Counted from the stretch's first letter, positions 10,976-21,974 are shown. The stretch: 64,000 bases of DNA from Gigaspora margarita (GCA_009809945.1 WTPW01000583.1:153019-217018); one strand, 5' to 3'. The notes: generated by a model not told the origin, from the letters alone. A program made the numbers and translations.

Positions 10976-13917
10976 CTATGGTAGTTGGTCATAATTAACT
11001 CTATTTATATTGGCTCTTTCTATGATTGGTCTCAAAAATCCTATTATCATACCTCCTAAAATTATACCAATTATTAATAATCCAATTGCACCAGCAATTA
11101 CTGCACCAATATTAATATTTGATGGTGAGGTTGGTGAAGCTGGTATTGGTTGAATTGAATTGATAGGATCATAAATTGTTACCCACTTATAACTGTCCTT
11201 ATGACTTATATCGAGAAGAAAAATATCAGATGAAGTTAATGGACCAAACATGAATATTTGAATAAATAAGTATTGTGTAAATTGTATTCTTTTTTTTAAA
11301 GCTTTATAACAATTTATCATACTTACCAAATGCAATAAAAACATATGCTCCAATCAATGTAGCGGTATGACCCACTAAAAGTCTCAGAGGACCACCAGAG
11401 TTTAAAATCACAGGTATTGTCAAAGTAAATGTTAAGGTATCAAGAGAATTAATTGTAATATCATTATATCCATAAAATAACAAAATTTGATTATGTTGAG
11501 CTAATTTAATTTACAAAATAAGTATAATGGTTAAAAATATTTATAAAAAAAGTGACTAATTACAATATATACGAATGTAGACTGATGCATGATAGCACTT
11601 GCTAGTGGGAATTTGCCCAGACGTAGTCTATGTTTATTGATAACAAATAAAATTAGACTAGACTATAATCTTACTAATAATACAAATACTGTATATATAA
11701 TTAAAATTGGAAAATAATTTTATTAAAACTTACAACTATTCTCCAAGTATTATCATTTGTATTAAATATTGAAATTGGAAGCTAAATTTATATGGCAACA
11801 TGTATGATTAATAAAAAAAATTATGATAATGTCTAGCAAATAGTATTAATCTCATTACTTTAAGGACTTGAATACAATGTTTAATTAAAGGGTCCTATTT
11901 TTTATACCCCCCACATTTATTATTCATACCCCCCTGCAAATTTAAATTTTTTTTAAAATTTGATCAAGATATCTTAGTGACTACCAGACCAAATTTAGTA
12001 AACTTTTTTCTTTTACATTCTAAAGATTCATATAATTCAAATAAAAAAAAGTTTACTGAATTTGGCCCAGTAGTTGCTGAGATACCTTTGCTCGAAGTTA
12101 GAAAAAAATCAAAACGTCCATCAAAACAAACTATACAAAATTTACTTTAAACTTTGAGCGAAGATATCTCTGCAAATATTAAGCCAAATTTAATGAACTT
12201 TTTTTTGTTTGAATTCTATGAATCTAAAGAATTAAAATAAAAAAAAATTTATAGAATTTATCTTAATAATTACAGAGTTATCTTCACTCAAATTTTCAAA
12301 AAAATCTAAAACGTCTATCAAAACAGAAGCTGCGCCAAATTTTTTCAAAACTTTAAGGAAGATATCTTAGCAACCACCAAGTCAAATACAATAAAATTTT
12401 TTTATTTGAATTCTATGTTTTCATATAATTCATATAAAAAATTTTTTATTGAATTTGATTTGGTGGTTGCTAAGATATCTTCACTTAAAGTTTTGAAAAA
12501 TTTTGGCACAGCTTCTGTTTTGATAGATGTTTTGGATTTTTTTGAAAATTTGAGTGAAGATAACTCTGTAATTATTAAGATAAATTCTATAATTTTTTTA
12601 TTTTAATTCTATAGATTCATAGAATTCATACAAAAAAAAGTTCATTAAATTTGGCTTAGTAGTTGCAGAGATATCTTCGCTCAAAGTTTAAAGTAAATTT
12701 TGTATAGTTTGTTTTGATGGACGTTTTGATTTTTTTCTAACTTTGAGCAAAGGTATCTCAGCAACTACTGGGCCAAATTTAGTAAACTTTTTTTTATTTG
12801 AATTCTATGAATCTATAGAATGTAAAAGAAAAAAGTTTACTAAATTTGATCTGGTAGTCACTAAGATATCTTTGCTCAAATTTTTAAAAAAAGTTAAATC
12901 TGCAGGGGGGTATGAATAATAAATGTGGGGGGTATAAAAAATAGGACCCTTAATTAAATTATGAACTAAATATAGTCATCTTTTGATGCGTATACACGTA
13001 TTTACCTAAAATTATCATTACTTAACTAACATGATTCAAGCTTGGAGTATGTAAAAACTTTGTAATACTATTTGCAGAATCTTTTAGTAGTGACTACAGT
13101 CAGACTTCTCTAAGTTAGCAATTATTAATGGCAAACTTTCTAAACGCACTTGCAAATTCTGGCTAAAATATATTTGCTTCTTTCTAAAAGCATGTTGTGA
13201 AAGTTTGGTCTCTATAGGATGCATTTAGAGATGTCTAATTGTATAAAAATTATGCAAGCTAATCTCATACCTCTTGATTTGAATTAGTTTGACAACCACC
13301 AGATGAACTAAATGTCCCTCCAATGTATAGAATTGAATCATTTAGTAATATAGCACTGTAAAGCTGCATCCTACTATACGTTAATGACAATGTAAATGTA
13401 GACCAAAATAGCTTTGAAGTATCTAATATATTCATTTTGTATGCAGTAAATCTGCCATAAACATATATTTTATGCCCTAAAATTACGCATTGAACCCATT
13501 TCATCTCTTCTCCAGGTCTTTCATAAGGAGAAGTAGGTATTGATCCAGAAGTAGTAGGTTCACTCCACTGCAGGAATATCATATCAAATTTACTAACAAG
13601 ACCTCCACAATGAGAACTGCCAATATAATAAATAGTAGTCTTATCAGCACAAGCTGTTGCACTAGCTTTGCAAGTTACACCTGAGACTGAAGAAAGATCA
13701 GTCCAAGGCATTAAAGATATACCGTATGTAGTAAATGATTTTGAGACATCAAGGTAAAATGATTGGTTTGGAGCATATCCTTCGTACGCTCTCCATCCAC
13801 CATGAAAGTAAAGTCAAGAACTGCATTATGTTCTCCCCTTCCAGAAGGTACAAATGCGAATATGCACTTGTGTAAATTAATTAGGCAAAATAATACAATT
13901 GATAGAAGAGTTTTCAT
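10976..13917 (-). pseudogene. Kelch-repeat single-pass membrane protein gene, frameshifted
   Basis: I assemble five exons on the minus strand: 13917-13271, 11781-11734, 11627-11564, 11500-11327, and a last exon ending at TAG 10976. The first three introns have GT-AG ends and compatible phases (0, 0, 1). Exon 1 starts with a signal peptide (MKTLLSIVLFCLINLHKCIF). Kelch-like strands follow: YFHGGW, IYYIGS, KIYVYGRF, ILYIGGT, IFNTNDNTW, QILLFYG and AYVFIAFG. The last exon ends in IFLLDISHKDSYKW, a Pro/Ser-rich linker and a Gly/Ile-rich transmembrane helix with a short basic tail. Such proteins are predicted surface beta-propellers. Two defects: a net one-base loss near 13822 shifts the frame just before YFHGGW, and no in-frame AG acceptor is evident before the last exon. 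Intron 1 holds a 1,060-bp TIR element. Confidence 0.8.
11890..12949. mobile_element. Mutator-like palindrome-array element, 1,060 bp
   Basis: Terminal inverted repeats of 49 bp (11890-11938 and 12901-12949, starting GGGTCCTATTTTTTATACC) are identical. The flanking TTAATTAAA is duplicated exactly (11881-11889 and 12950-12958); 9-bp duplications are typical of Mutator-like elements. The interior is several alternating palindromes of the kind seen at 1-905 (CTTTGAGCGAAGATATC, GAATTCTATGAATC). There is no transposase. It lies inside intron 1 of the Kelch gene, so it could be spliced out. Confidence 0.88.
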
Positions 13918-15109
13918 TTTTGATTAAAATTCGTTAGTATATTCACTAAATATTCACCTTTCATATGTACGCATGCTCGTTTTTAAATATAATAACGTAC
14001 ATAAATATGTAAAAATACAAAAATTATCAGATAATCATCAAAATAGAGTTTATATATTTGAAATTAATTGTGCTCCTTTTAGAAATGATTACTAGTGATA
14101 GGCAATTTATAACCGTATTGCTATGATTTTAGATATGTGCATATTCTTTCAAAATACTGAAGCGTACATGCTTACGTACTAAATGTCAGATTTTAACCAA
14201 GTTAAGCAGATCAATGTAGCATACCAGGAACATAGTACAAAGTACGAAGTGTATGGTTTAATTCGTATTTCGCGTTTGTACACAAAACTTGATTCTAATT
14301 GGTTGTTCCGATTTTATGTATTATTCAATGAGCGACATCTGTGCACAGCCCTGATAGGATTTACAAAATTCAGCTGATCTTAGATAGGTAATCAGGGATA
14401 CGCCTGCAGCAGTCCGATTAAGTCTGGTAATATATATAAATGCAATGTTATTGCATCGATCTCACGCCTTCAATCAGTTTCCTTTTGCATAACGATGGTT
14501 CTATGGCGCAGGTGTGTAACTCCCGTGCTTTCTTATCATGTAATTTACCATCACTCTGTTTACGGTAAATCGTAGTAAAATTCACGAAAAGCATTGCATT
14601 ACACTAATGATGCTGTCTGAAACTATATAGTTTTGGATTGACCGAAACCGAAACTGGTATTACCAGTTTCGGGCATGACCTTCTTGGCCAAAACCTGGCT
14701 AAAGATCTGAAACTAGCCAATACTCCGAAACTGTACTAAAACTCCAAAACTGGTCTGCTACATGAATTCGCATTAATATATTGAATACATACTCTATCTC
14801 TAAATTTTGTCTTACGCATTAGTTTATTTACAGTACAAAATCAAATTTCCTTAAATCGCATCTCTAGCACATATATCAATGGTGGGTTATTTCCATAGTA
14901 AGGAATAACTGGAAATTTACCCGCTATGCGCATACCCCACGAACCTTACTCACCTAAAAACATCCATCGCACTACTCTTCCTGTAAAAGATCTATTTGCC
15001 CCACTTTTCTACCCGTAAAAGATCCATCTGCCCACCCTTCCATTCGTAAAAATCTATTTTCACCCATTATCTACCCAACTGACCTTTATCCACCCATAAC
15101 AACCTATCT
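13918..15109. other. Upstream region of the Kelch gene; short repeats only
   Basis: No gene was found. The segment 14640-14765 holds repeats of CGAAACTGG/CCAGTTTCGG in both orientations. The segment 14975-15065 has three degenerate units of about 32 bp containing TGTAAAAGATCTATTTGCCC. A motif TACCAGGAACATAG near 14222 resembles part of the element at 18048-18493. Confidence 0.5.
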
Positions 15110-15496
15110 ATGCAGAGAAAAAAACAACCAAAAAAACAAATAAATAAAATAAATAAATAAATAAATAATGAAATATTATATAATTTAAAAAAAAAATAAA
15201 TAAATAAAAAACTGAAAAAAATTAAATAAAAAAAAAACGTTGAATAAAAAAGATAAAAAAAAAAAAATTTAAAATAAAAAATAAAAAAAAACACTTAAAA
15301 AAAAATAAATACTTAAAATAAAAAAAATAAATGCTTAAAATAAAAAAAATAATAAATACTTAAAATAAAAAAATAAATGCTTAAAATACAAAAAAAAAAA
15401 ATATATTAATAAAAAAAACGGTTAATTAAAAAAGAACGTTTATTAATAAAAAAAAAGATAAATAAAAAAAAAGTTTAAAATAAAAAAATAAAAAAA
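15110..15496. repeat. A-rich low-complexity tract
   Basis: Long runs of AAATAAATAAAT and variants such as TACTTAAAATAAAAAAAAT. Open frames on the minus strand here are Phe-rich artefacts. The tract abuts the outer end of the left inverted arm. Confidence 0.85.
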
Positions 15497-15659
15497 TTAA
15501 CCAACTATAAGATGGTATAATAGCATATGGCACAGTCAAGATTGTTTATAGTTGACTTAAATTTAATAAATTGACTAAGCTGATGTTTAAAAATCAGATT
15601 AGCATTTATACCCAAATCGACTATTCATAGTGTATAACATATGTATAATGGACTTGTTT

Positions 15660-15795
15660 TAAGCTAACCTTACATTTTTATGTTTTGGCCTTGCTTCGCT
15701 CAGTAGCTTTAAGCTCGCATTTTGGCCTCGCTTCGCTCGGCTGTCTTAAGCTAGCCTTACATTTTTATGGTTTGGTCTCACTTTACTCAGCGGAT
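15660..15795. repeat. Tandem repeat with GCTTCGCTC core
   Basis: Three units of about 45-60 bp contain TTTTGGCCTTGCTTCGCTCA followed by a CTTTAAGCT-type block. The corresponding right-arm units (30785-30920) have lost most CpGs (for example GAGTAAAGTAAGG). Confidence 0.75.
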
Positions 15796-15949
15796 TTAAA
15801 TACTATATTTTAGTTTTTTGTCCATACCTCTGATACTGGAATCTTTTATTGTTATAATTTTCATTGAGAGTTAGGGTAAGCTTCATTAAAATTTTTATGA
15901 TTTTTACTAAGTTACTTAAGAAAATTCTGTACCCTTACCGCTATTCTTG

Positions 15950-16520
15950 TTACCACAATGTAGTTAATTTAATTTGCATTAGAATTGCCTTGATTTTTAT
16001 GAGGTTATATTTGAATTAGTTTATATTGAAGTTATTAGTTCCTTCATAAAGAATTCTGTTACAAAGCCTACCCACTATTTTGGTGACTACAGTATGTGAT
16101 TAAGGCTGAGTTAATTTGCAGTGAGATTATCGCATTAAAATTATTATGATTTCTGTCATAAGTTACTGTAAAAATTCTGTTAAAAAATATACTATTTCGG
16201 CTGCCACGGTATCAGTTAGAGGTGGTTTGCATTGATACTGTTTTTTACTTTCTATGTGGTTGAGTGAGTTAGTTGCATTAGAATTATATCGCAAGTTAAA
16301 AGTTAGCTTGTATTGGAATTATTGCGAATAACTATAAAAATTCTGCTGTAAACCTATTCGACACATAATGCGAGTTAGGATTGAGTTTGCATTAACCTGT
16401 ATTATATAAATTACTGTAGGCTTGTGTTAATTTGCATTAGAATTATTTTGTTTCTATCATGAGATACTGTAAAAATTTAGTTAGCAGTCTTGCTATTTTG
16501 GCAATACACAGCATGCAACT
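15950..16520 (+). repeat. Dispersed repeat family D, cluster 2
   Basis: Four to five degenerate units containing GAGTTAATTTGCA, TTATTATGATTTCT, AGTTACTGTAAAAATTCTGT and ACAGTATGTGATTAAGG. It lies within the left inverted arm and is mirrored at 30000-30690. Confidence 0.65.
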
Positions 16521-16673
16521 CATTAATGCATGTTATTAACGTATATCTTAGCATTCGTCAAAGTAAATATAACAGATGAAATCATAATCCTTATAAAGTT
16601 AGCTGATTTAAATATCAAGTGTTTATGCATATATATGCAAGGTTGGGCATCATTTGAATATTAAAATAAGATA

Positions 16674-16922
16674 TGGGGGTGGGTCAATAGAAAAGTGACA
16701 AATCATTTTTAGTAAAATTTTTTTAATTTTTAAATTAAAATATCTTGACAACTTTTAATCAAATTTGCCAAAAATTTTTTTATTTTAATCTTGAAATTAT
16801 ATAGAATTAAAATAAAAAAAAATTATTAAATTTATTAAGATAGTTGTTAAGATATTTAAGCTTAAAGTCAAGAAAACTTCTATTTAGAAAAAATTTGTCC
16901 CTTTTCTATTGACTCACCCCCA
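16674..16922. mobile_element. Mariner-like TIR element, 249 bp, with an empty site in the sister arm
   Basis: Ends TGGGGGTGGGTCAATAGAAA and, inverted, TGGGGGTGAGTCAATAGAAA, flanked by TA duplications (16672-16673, 16923-16924). The interior is a loose palindrome. The right inverted arm lacks it: there GGATATGATCC runs through without the element, which defines the empty site and supports a TA target. A diverged second copy is at about 36455-36695. Confidence 0.85.
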
Positions 16923-17151
16923 TATGATCTATATTACTTCTTATTTTACCAACAATCACTTCATAATCACATTTCACTGACAAGTTCTTTTAAAGACAGC
17001 CTATTTCACTAAAGCTCATATCACTAACAATAATTCTAACCTGACCCTAGCAATAATGACTGAAATTACTTTGTCTGTGAATGAACTTCGGTGAAATAGA
17101 CTTAGTGAAATGAACTTGTCGGTGAATAATCGTCAGTAATTTTCAACTCAT

Positions 17152-17376
17152 ACAGGGGCATCCCCAAAATTCCAGTCAGAATATTTCAGAGTGCGTCAGA
17201 ATCATGGTCAGCTGGATTAGAATTGATCAATTTTGTCCAAGATCATTAATAATCATATCTATTCATTAAGTAAAAATGCCCAGCTGATAATTTTGCTAGA
17301 GAACCTGCTACCAACTTGGGCTAAACGCCGCCCTAGAACTGATGCATCCAACCCAGAATTTTGGGGACCCTCCTGT
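17152..17376. mobile_element. CAGGGG-type inverted-repeat element, copy 2
   Basis: Ends ACAGGGGCATCCCCAAAATT and AATTTTGGGGACCCTCCTGT. Uninterrupted, 225 bp, inside the left inverted arm. The flanks (AACTCAT on one side, AAAATTT on the other) recur next to the other copies, so the repeat unit may be larger than the obvious ends. Confidence 0.75.
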
Positions 17377-17490
17377 AAAATTTGGTAAATGTCAGTGAGT
17401 TGATCGGATCCTTGTAATAGATACAAAATAAACAGGTGCGAAACAGAAAATAATATGGTGGCTAGTAAAAATTCGATAATTTATAGTTGT

Positions 17491-18047
17491 TAGAGTAATA
17501 ATATAACACAAATCATATGTTATTACGTATCAGTGATCATTTGCATAAATAAATCCAATGTACTCACATGTACCGATATTAGCTAACCTTATCTATAAAT
17601 AGTAATGTTTTAGTGATCTTGAGTAATTTGATTTTCAAGTTGGGTACTTCCTGTGAAAACTGGTTTACCACGTATGATGATATCAAAAGATCAGTAATGA
17701 AAATTTATTCAAATCCTTCGTCACGGCTTCTTGCCATTTCTTTAAAGATTAGTAATTACCAATTCATCAGGCTAGTAAAAAATCTGATGAAAACAAAAAA
17801 AAAATAAAAAAATAACACTCGATGCTATAAATAAATATAGGATGAAATGTCTATAAAATCAACAAAAATCTATGCTTCAATTACACCAATCCCCTTAGAT
17901 CTAACCCAATTCAAAAACAGCCTTTTATTTTATATACATAATTAACTTTTATTAATAATTATTTTCAAATAAATGTGACTAAAAAAAAGTACTACTAATT
18001 ATATTAGAATAATTAGTTATGCAAAAACAAAGAAAAACAAATTTACA
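17491..18047. other. Non-coding stretch inside the left arm
   Basis: I see no gene. An open frame at 17613-17807 on the plus strand lacks a recognizable domain and has no splice partners. Confidence 0.45.
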
Positions 18048-18493
18048 TTCCTGGTTTTGGCGTGACTGCATCATGCAGCTACCTTATTGTATATACCAGG
18101 AATGTAGCATGAAGTATGAATATATGGATTACAGACAACTATCTGTGTGTTAAAACAATCATTGGATGTGCAGTATTACGTGTATATTTACGTATATTGG
18201 GTATTATAGATTTATCCTTTATTGCAGTATTGATTTGCTTATGGTTGTTTAATGCCATATAATTCAATTTTTGTGGATTTTATTTTGATAAACTTGTGGC
18301 TGTGCACAGCTTTCAAAATCTGTTAAGTTCATAACTATTACAAGATCATCTGACTTTATTGCAGATCATGTTGATTTTGTCTTTTATGATTAGCCAAGGC
18401 TTTAGTTGAGGCTTCTTGATAGCAGATGATTTTAGCAAATTTAGGTTTTTATGAATAAGGTAGCTGTGTGATGCTGTCATGCGAAATCAGGAA
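18048..18493. mobile_element. TIR element, 446 bp
   Basis: Left end TTCCTGGTTTTGGCGTGAC then GCAGCTACCTTATTG; right end inverted TTCCTGATTTCGCATGAC then ACAGCTACCTTATTC. Inverted repeats span about 45 bp. No clear target duplication and no transposase. Confidence 0.7.
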
Positions 18494-18979
18494 CATAAAT
18501 TTATGAGTAAACTTGATTACATAATTTGAGCACTTTTAAGATTATGCATGGTTTGAAGAAATTATAGGTAAGTTTGGAATCAGTTTTATTTTTCTTTTGT
18601 GAAAAAATTTTAATTAAGAAAGTCAAAAGGTTAAAACCATAACAAGAAACGCATGGGAGAATGCAGTAAGCTACATGATTTTTATATATCAAAATATTAA
18701 AGTAGAATTTAGTGTATATAGTTCTATAGCAAATTTGTTGTAATTTTTTTTTTAGTTGATACTACTTATGATGGTAGATGTTTTATGTATACTAAAATTT
18801 TTTCTCATGTTTGCTAAAGAATTATTTTACTCAAACTTAAATCATCAAATGTAACAAGCTTTGGGCATTCTTATATGTATTTTAAGACCATTTATTTAAA
18901 GATTCTTTATTATTTTATTATTTCTTATAATTTCATCATTTACTAACAATAACTTTACTGTATTAGCTATGAGATAGAT

Positions 18980-19440
18980 TGTATAGAAATTTTCATAATT
19001 TCAATTTGATTTACTGTAAAAATTCTATCAAAGTTTATAAGCTATCAATGATACAATATGTGGTTAAGTTAGTTGTATTACTAATGTGGTGGCATATTGT
19101 ATGTATTAAAGTTATTCTATCATAAATTATTGTAAAAAATTTTTTACAAAAAATTACGAACAACTAAGGTAATACACAGTATGCAGTTAAAGTTGTGTTG
19201 AAATTATAGCCATAAATTCTATTATGATTAATTATGATAATTTGCTATCATGATACACAATTTGTGTTGAAATTACAGTTGCAAATTCTACAATATTTTA
19301 ATTTACTGTAAACAATTTTGCTGTAAAAATAATAACAATTGTGGTAGATATTATGTGATTCAGATTGAATTAGTTTGCATATTGAAATTTGCCATAAAAA
19401 ATTTTGTTGCAAAACTTACTAGCTATTATCAGCAGAATTT
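18980..19440. repeat. Dispersed repeat family D, cluster 3
   Basis: Degenerate units with GATACAATATGTGGTTAAG, ACACAGTATGCAGTTAAAG and TTTACTGTAAAAATTCT blocks. More decayed than the copies in the inverted arms. Confidence 0.55.
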
Positions 19441-19715
19441 ATATATAGATTTATATTAATTACTAAGCAAGTAGATATATATTGATTGTAATTACTCCTG
19501 CTGGGTTTTATCGATAGTGATTATAATCAATATATAACCAATTTTAAACATATCAATTTTTATTTATCTTGTTAAAACTGATATATAGCTAATAAGAAAG
19601 TATTATTATTGCTTAGTACTAATTATTTTAAAATATTAATTAAAATCATCAAACTTTTGAAGACTAACACATTATATTATATGCATTAAATTGAAAGCAA
19701 AGTATCACATTTATT

Positions 19716-19942
19716 GTCGTAGCTGAAGCTGGAAATGGCTGAAGCTGGAAATTTTAAATATTTTAATATGAAATTTACAAAAAATTTTGGAATGCATTTT
19801 GTACGATTTTTTTTTATAGTTAGATTAGAATTTAGGGTTAGGGTTTATAATAAAAGAGTATAGTTGGATTTTAGCAGGGCTTATAGTTTTAAATCAAGAC
19901 CTCAAATTTCCAGCTTCAGCCATTTCCAGCTTCAGCCACGAC
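19716..19942. mobile_element. TIR element with doubled subterminal motif and TTAGGG core, 227 bp
   Basis: Each end begins GTCGT and carries GCTGAAGCTGGAAAT twice in tandem (19722-19755; mirrored at 19903-19937). It is flanked by ATTTATT (19709-19715, 19943-19949). The core contains TTAGGGTTAGGG followed by AAGAGTATAGTTGGATTTTA. The core resembles that of 55951-56184 although the end sequences differ. Confidence 0.8.
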
Positions 19943-20089
19943 ATTTATTATTAAAGCAATTTTATTGATTTATATTGTTATCATTACAAGCAACAATATA
20001 TGTATAAAAAAACACTAAAGCTCAAAAAAAATGTCAAAACTATAATGCTAAAGCTACAAAAAAAAAATAAAATAAAATCAAATCCATTA

Positions 20090-20795
20090 CTAATAATTGA
20101 TACCAAACAAATTATTTACTTCAAAATAGTTCATTACTGAGCTTGATTGTGAAGCTGGTTCAGGTTCATCAGTGTCTGAGGTTGCTCTGGACCTATTGCT
20201 AGCTTTATTGTTCATTACTGCTTGAGCAAATTCATAGAAGGGTCCTCCTAGGACACCAAGCAATCTATGAATAGCTAACAATTTTACAAAATCTTAATAT
20301 ATTACTAAAAATAGAAAAGATCTGCAAAAAAATAGTCAAAAATAAGCATTAATATTACTAAATATAGAAATAATCTATACAAAAATAGTAAAAATAAGCA
20401 AAAGCAAATTGTCACCTATCTATGTATAGCTCGGGGTTCTGTTCTCCTTTACTTAAATCATCCTGAATACAAAACACATTGTTTTTGTGTTGAAATAGAC
20501 TAATATACACCAAATACTTACTGAATATTACTTTAGATAGTGTTTTATTAGTTTTTAGTACACTTTACATATTTCAATTTTGGATTTAATATTATATTAC
20601 ACATTGCCAATATAAATGCACAATGTTCAAAAATCATTGTAGGTACCACAGCCATAGAGAAGGCAGACCTTGCAATTATATCAATCGAATAGACCCCACT
20701 TTCAGTTTGCTCAAAAGGCAAGCAGAAGCAAATGGCAACTTTATTACTTTTTTTCCAATTACAATTTTGAATGCAGAAGCGCTACTATTTAAAGA
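20090..20795 (-). pseudogene. Unidentified spliced gene fragment
   Basis: Three exon-like segments on the minus strand. Segment 1, about 20795-20569, is open and reads KVAICFCLPFEQTESGVYS and on to FSMAVVPTMIFEHCAFILAM; it ends at a GTAAAG donor. Segment 2, 20462 to about 20416, follows a TATTCAG acceptor in the same phase and reads DDLSKGEQNPELYIDR, ending at GTGACA. Segment 3, about 20278-20090, follows a TTAG acceptor and contains LLGVLGGPFYEFAQAVMNNK and an acidic, Ser-rich tail ending in TAA. The phase between segments 2 and 3 does not fit, so it may be broken or the junction misjudged. No 5' start was found. I do not recognize the family. A second PELYIDR-coding copy is at 21629-21655 on the plus strand, suggesting a repeated, perhaps transposon-borne, gene. 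Confidence 0.45.
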
Positions 20796-21123
20796 ATAAA
20801 GATTTTTAGCAACAAAGATGCACCAAATAGCATGCTAAACATTTTGCAATACCACACCATAATAATTTTTCATTTTTTATAGCAACTAATAAAAACATAA
20901 AAGTATTAAACTATAAATAACAAATCAATAAGTATAAATATATATATATATTACAAGTGATAGCAAGTATGAATTTATAATTTACTACATACAGAACTAT
21001 ACTATTCAGAATGGAAATAGTTTGCAAATTCATTTGAGACTATATGAAACAAATAATAAAGATGATATATTATAATTATAGTTATAGTTAATAATCACTA
21101 TTAATCAGTAATAACAAGAACAA

Positions 21124-21190
21124 GGATTTTTTGCAATGATATTTATATATTTTTTAAAATAATAAATATTACTATAGCAAATTATCATCC
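21124..21190. mobile_element. Micro-hairpin element, copy 2
   Basis: A 67-bp imperfect palindrome (GGATTTTTTGCAATGATATT and AATATTACTATAGCAAATTA plus ATCATCC), sharing design and sequence with 8447-8519. Confidence 0.55.
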
Positions 21191-21714
21191 TGCTATTATA
21201 TTTATTATTAATAGATCAAGTAGCAGAAATTAACTTAAAAAGAAGCTTAAAAGAAATATCATAATGTGAAAGGGTTTAGAAAATATTTGTGAGCATTAAG
21301 ATTAGAGGGGCTAGATAATTTTCTTAAAAAAATAAAAATAATATGAACCCATTACAAAATGAAGGTTTTTAAAATCTTTTAACAGGCCTTGATAAATATT
21401 TTAAAGAGAAATCAGTTATGTTCCTTCACGAAGATAATTGTATAAAGATATTTTTTCAGCTTCTTTAGAAAGTGCTACTATAATTTGTGCTATATCAAGC
21501 TTTCATGAAAATGTAATGTTTTCCAATATTATAGTTAGTAGTAGTAATAAAAATAAAGGAATAAATTAGTATAGCTTGGTAAATATTGCTAATATTTTAA
21601 TCTAATTTGTATACTTTTATAATATATAAGGACCCTGAGTTATATATAGATAGGTTAGTGACTAGTTTGCTTATTTTTATACAAAATCTGACTCAAGAAT
21701 GCTTATTTTTGATA

Positions 21715-21840
21715 GAGTGTAGCGATTTAGAAAAGTGGCCAGATTGTTATCCCAAGCTGCAGGTTGAAAGTTCAAATCCTACTAATGATGATAATAAAAA
21801 TTAGGCCTGTGTTATGATAACTGTAACTCATATCAGTTGG
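21715..21840 (+). repeat. Possible tRNA-derived SINE, copy 1
   Basis: GTGGCCAGATTG resembles a pol III A box and AAGTTCAAATCC a B box, about 35 bp downstream. The same order of blocks (CCCAAG, CAG, TTC, CTACT, CCTGT, ATAACTG) occurs inverted at 35545-35675. It does not fold as a clean tRNA, so a functional tRNA is unlikely. Confidence 0.45.
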
Positions 21841-21974
21841 ATAAGAAATCTGTAAACTTGGTTCTACCATCTGCTCTCAGGTGCAATGATGTAGTTACAC
21901 TAAAATCCAAGGAACCAGAAAAATGAAACCCCATTTGGAAAGTCCTGAATAAGAAGATAGGTTAAGATCTCTGA

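Larger units (their letters stand above)
15497..17490 (+). repeat. Left arm of a long inverted repeat (about 2.0 kb)
   Basis: Read outward to inward, this arm matches the reverse complement of 29338-31090 nearly throughout. Shared landmarks include GGCACAGTCAAGATTGTTTA, ATACCCAAATCGACTATTC, the GCTTCGCTC repeats, family D units, the GGTTGGGCATCATTTGAAT block, CACTGACAAGTTC, the CAGGGG element and ATAAATTATCGAATTTTTAC. Arms differ by frequent substitutions and small indels, so the duplication is not recent. The left arm is longer mainly because a 249-bp element is inserted at 16674. It may be a segmental inverted duplication or two opposed copies of one long repeat. Confidence 0.8.

Noticed and set aside
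12406-12606. 66-codon frame inside the Mutator-like element
   Set aside because: It lies on the palindrome units and has no start context or domain.
15067-15294. 75-codon minus frame, nearly all Phe/Tyr/Leu
   Set aside because: Reads the A-rich low-complexity tract.
21690-21800. Functional tRNA gene
   Set aside because: A- and B-box-like motifs exist but no acceptor, D or anticodon stems pair properly; better explained as a SINE.
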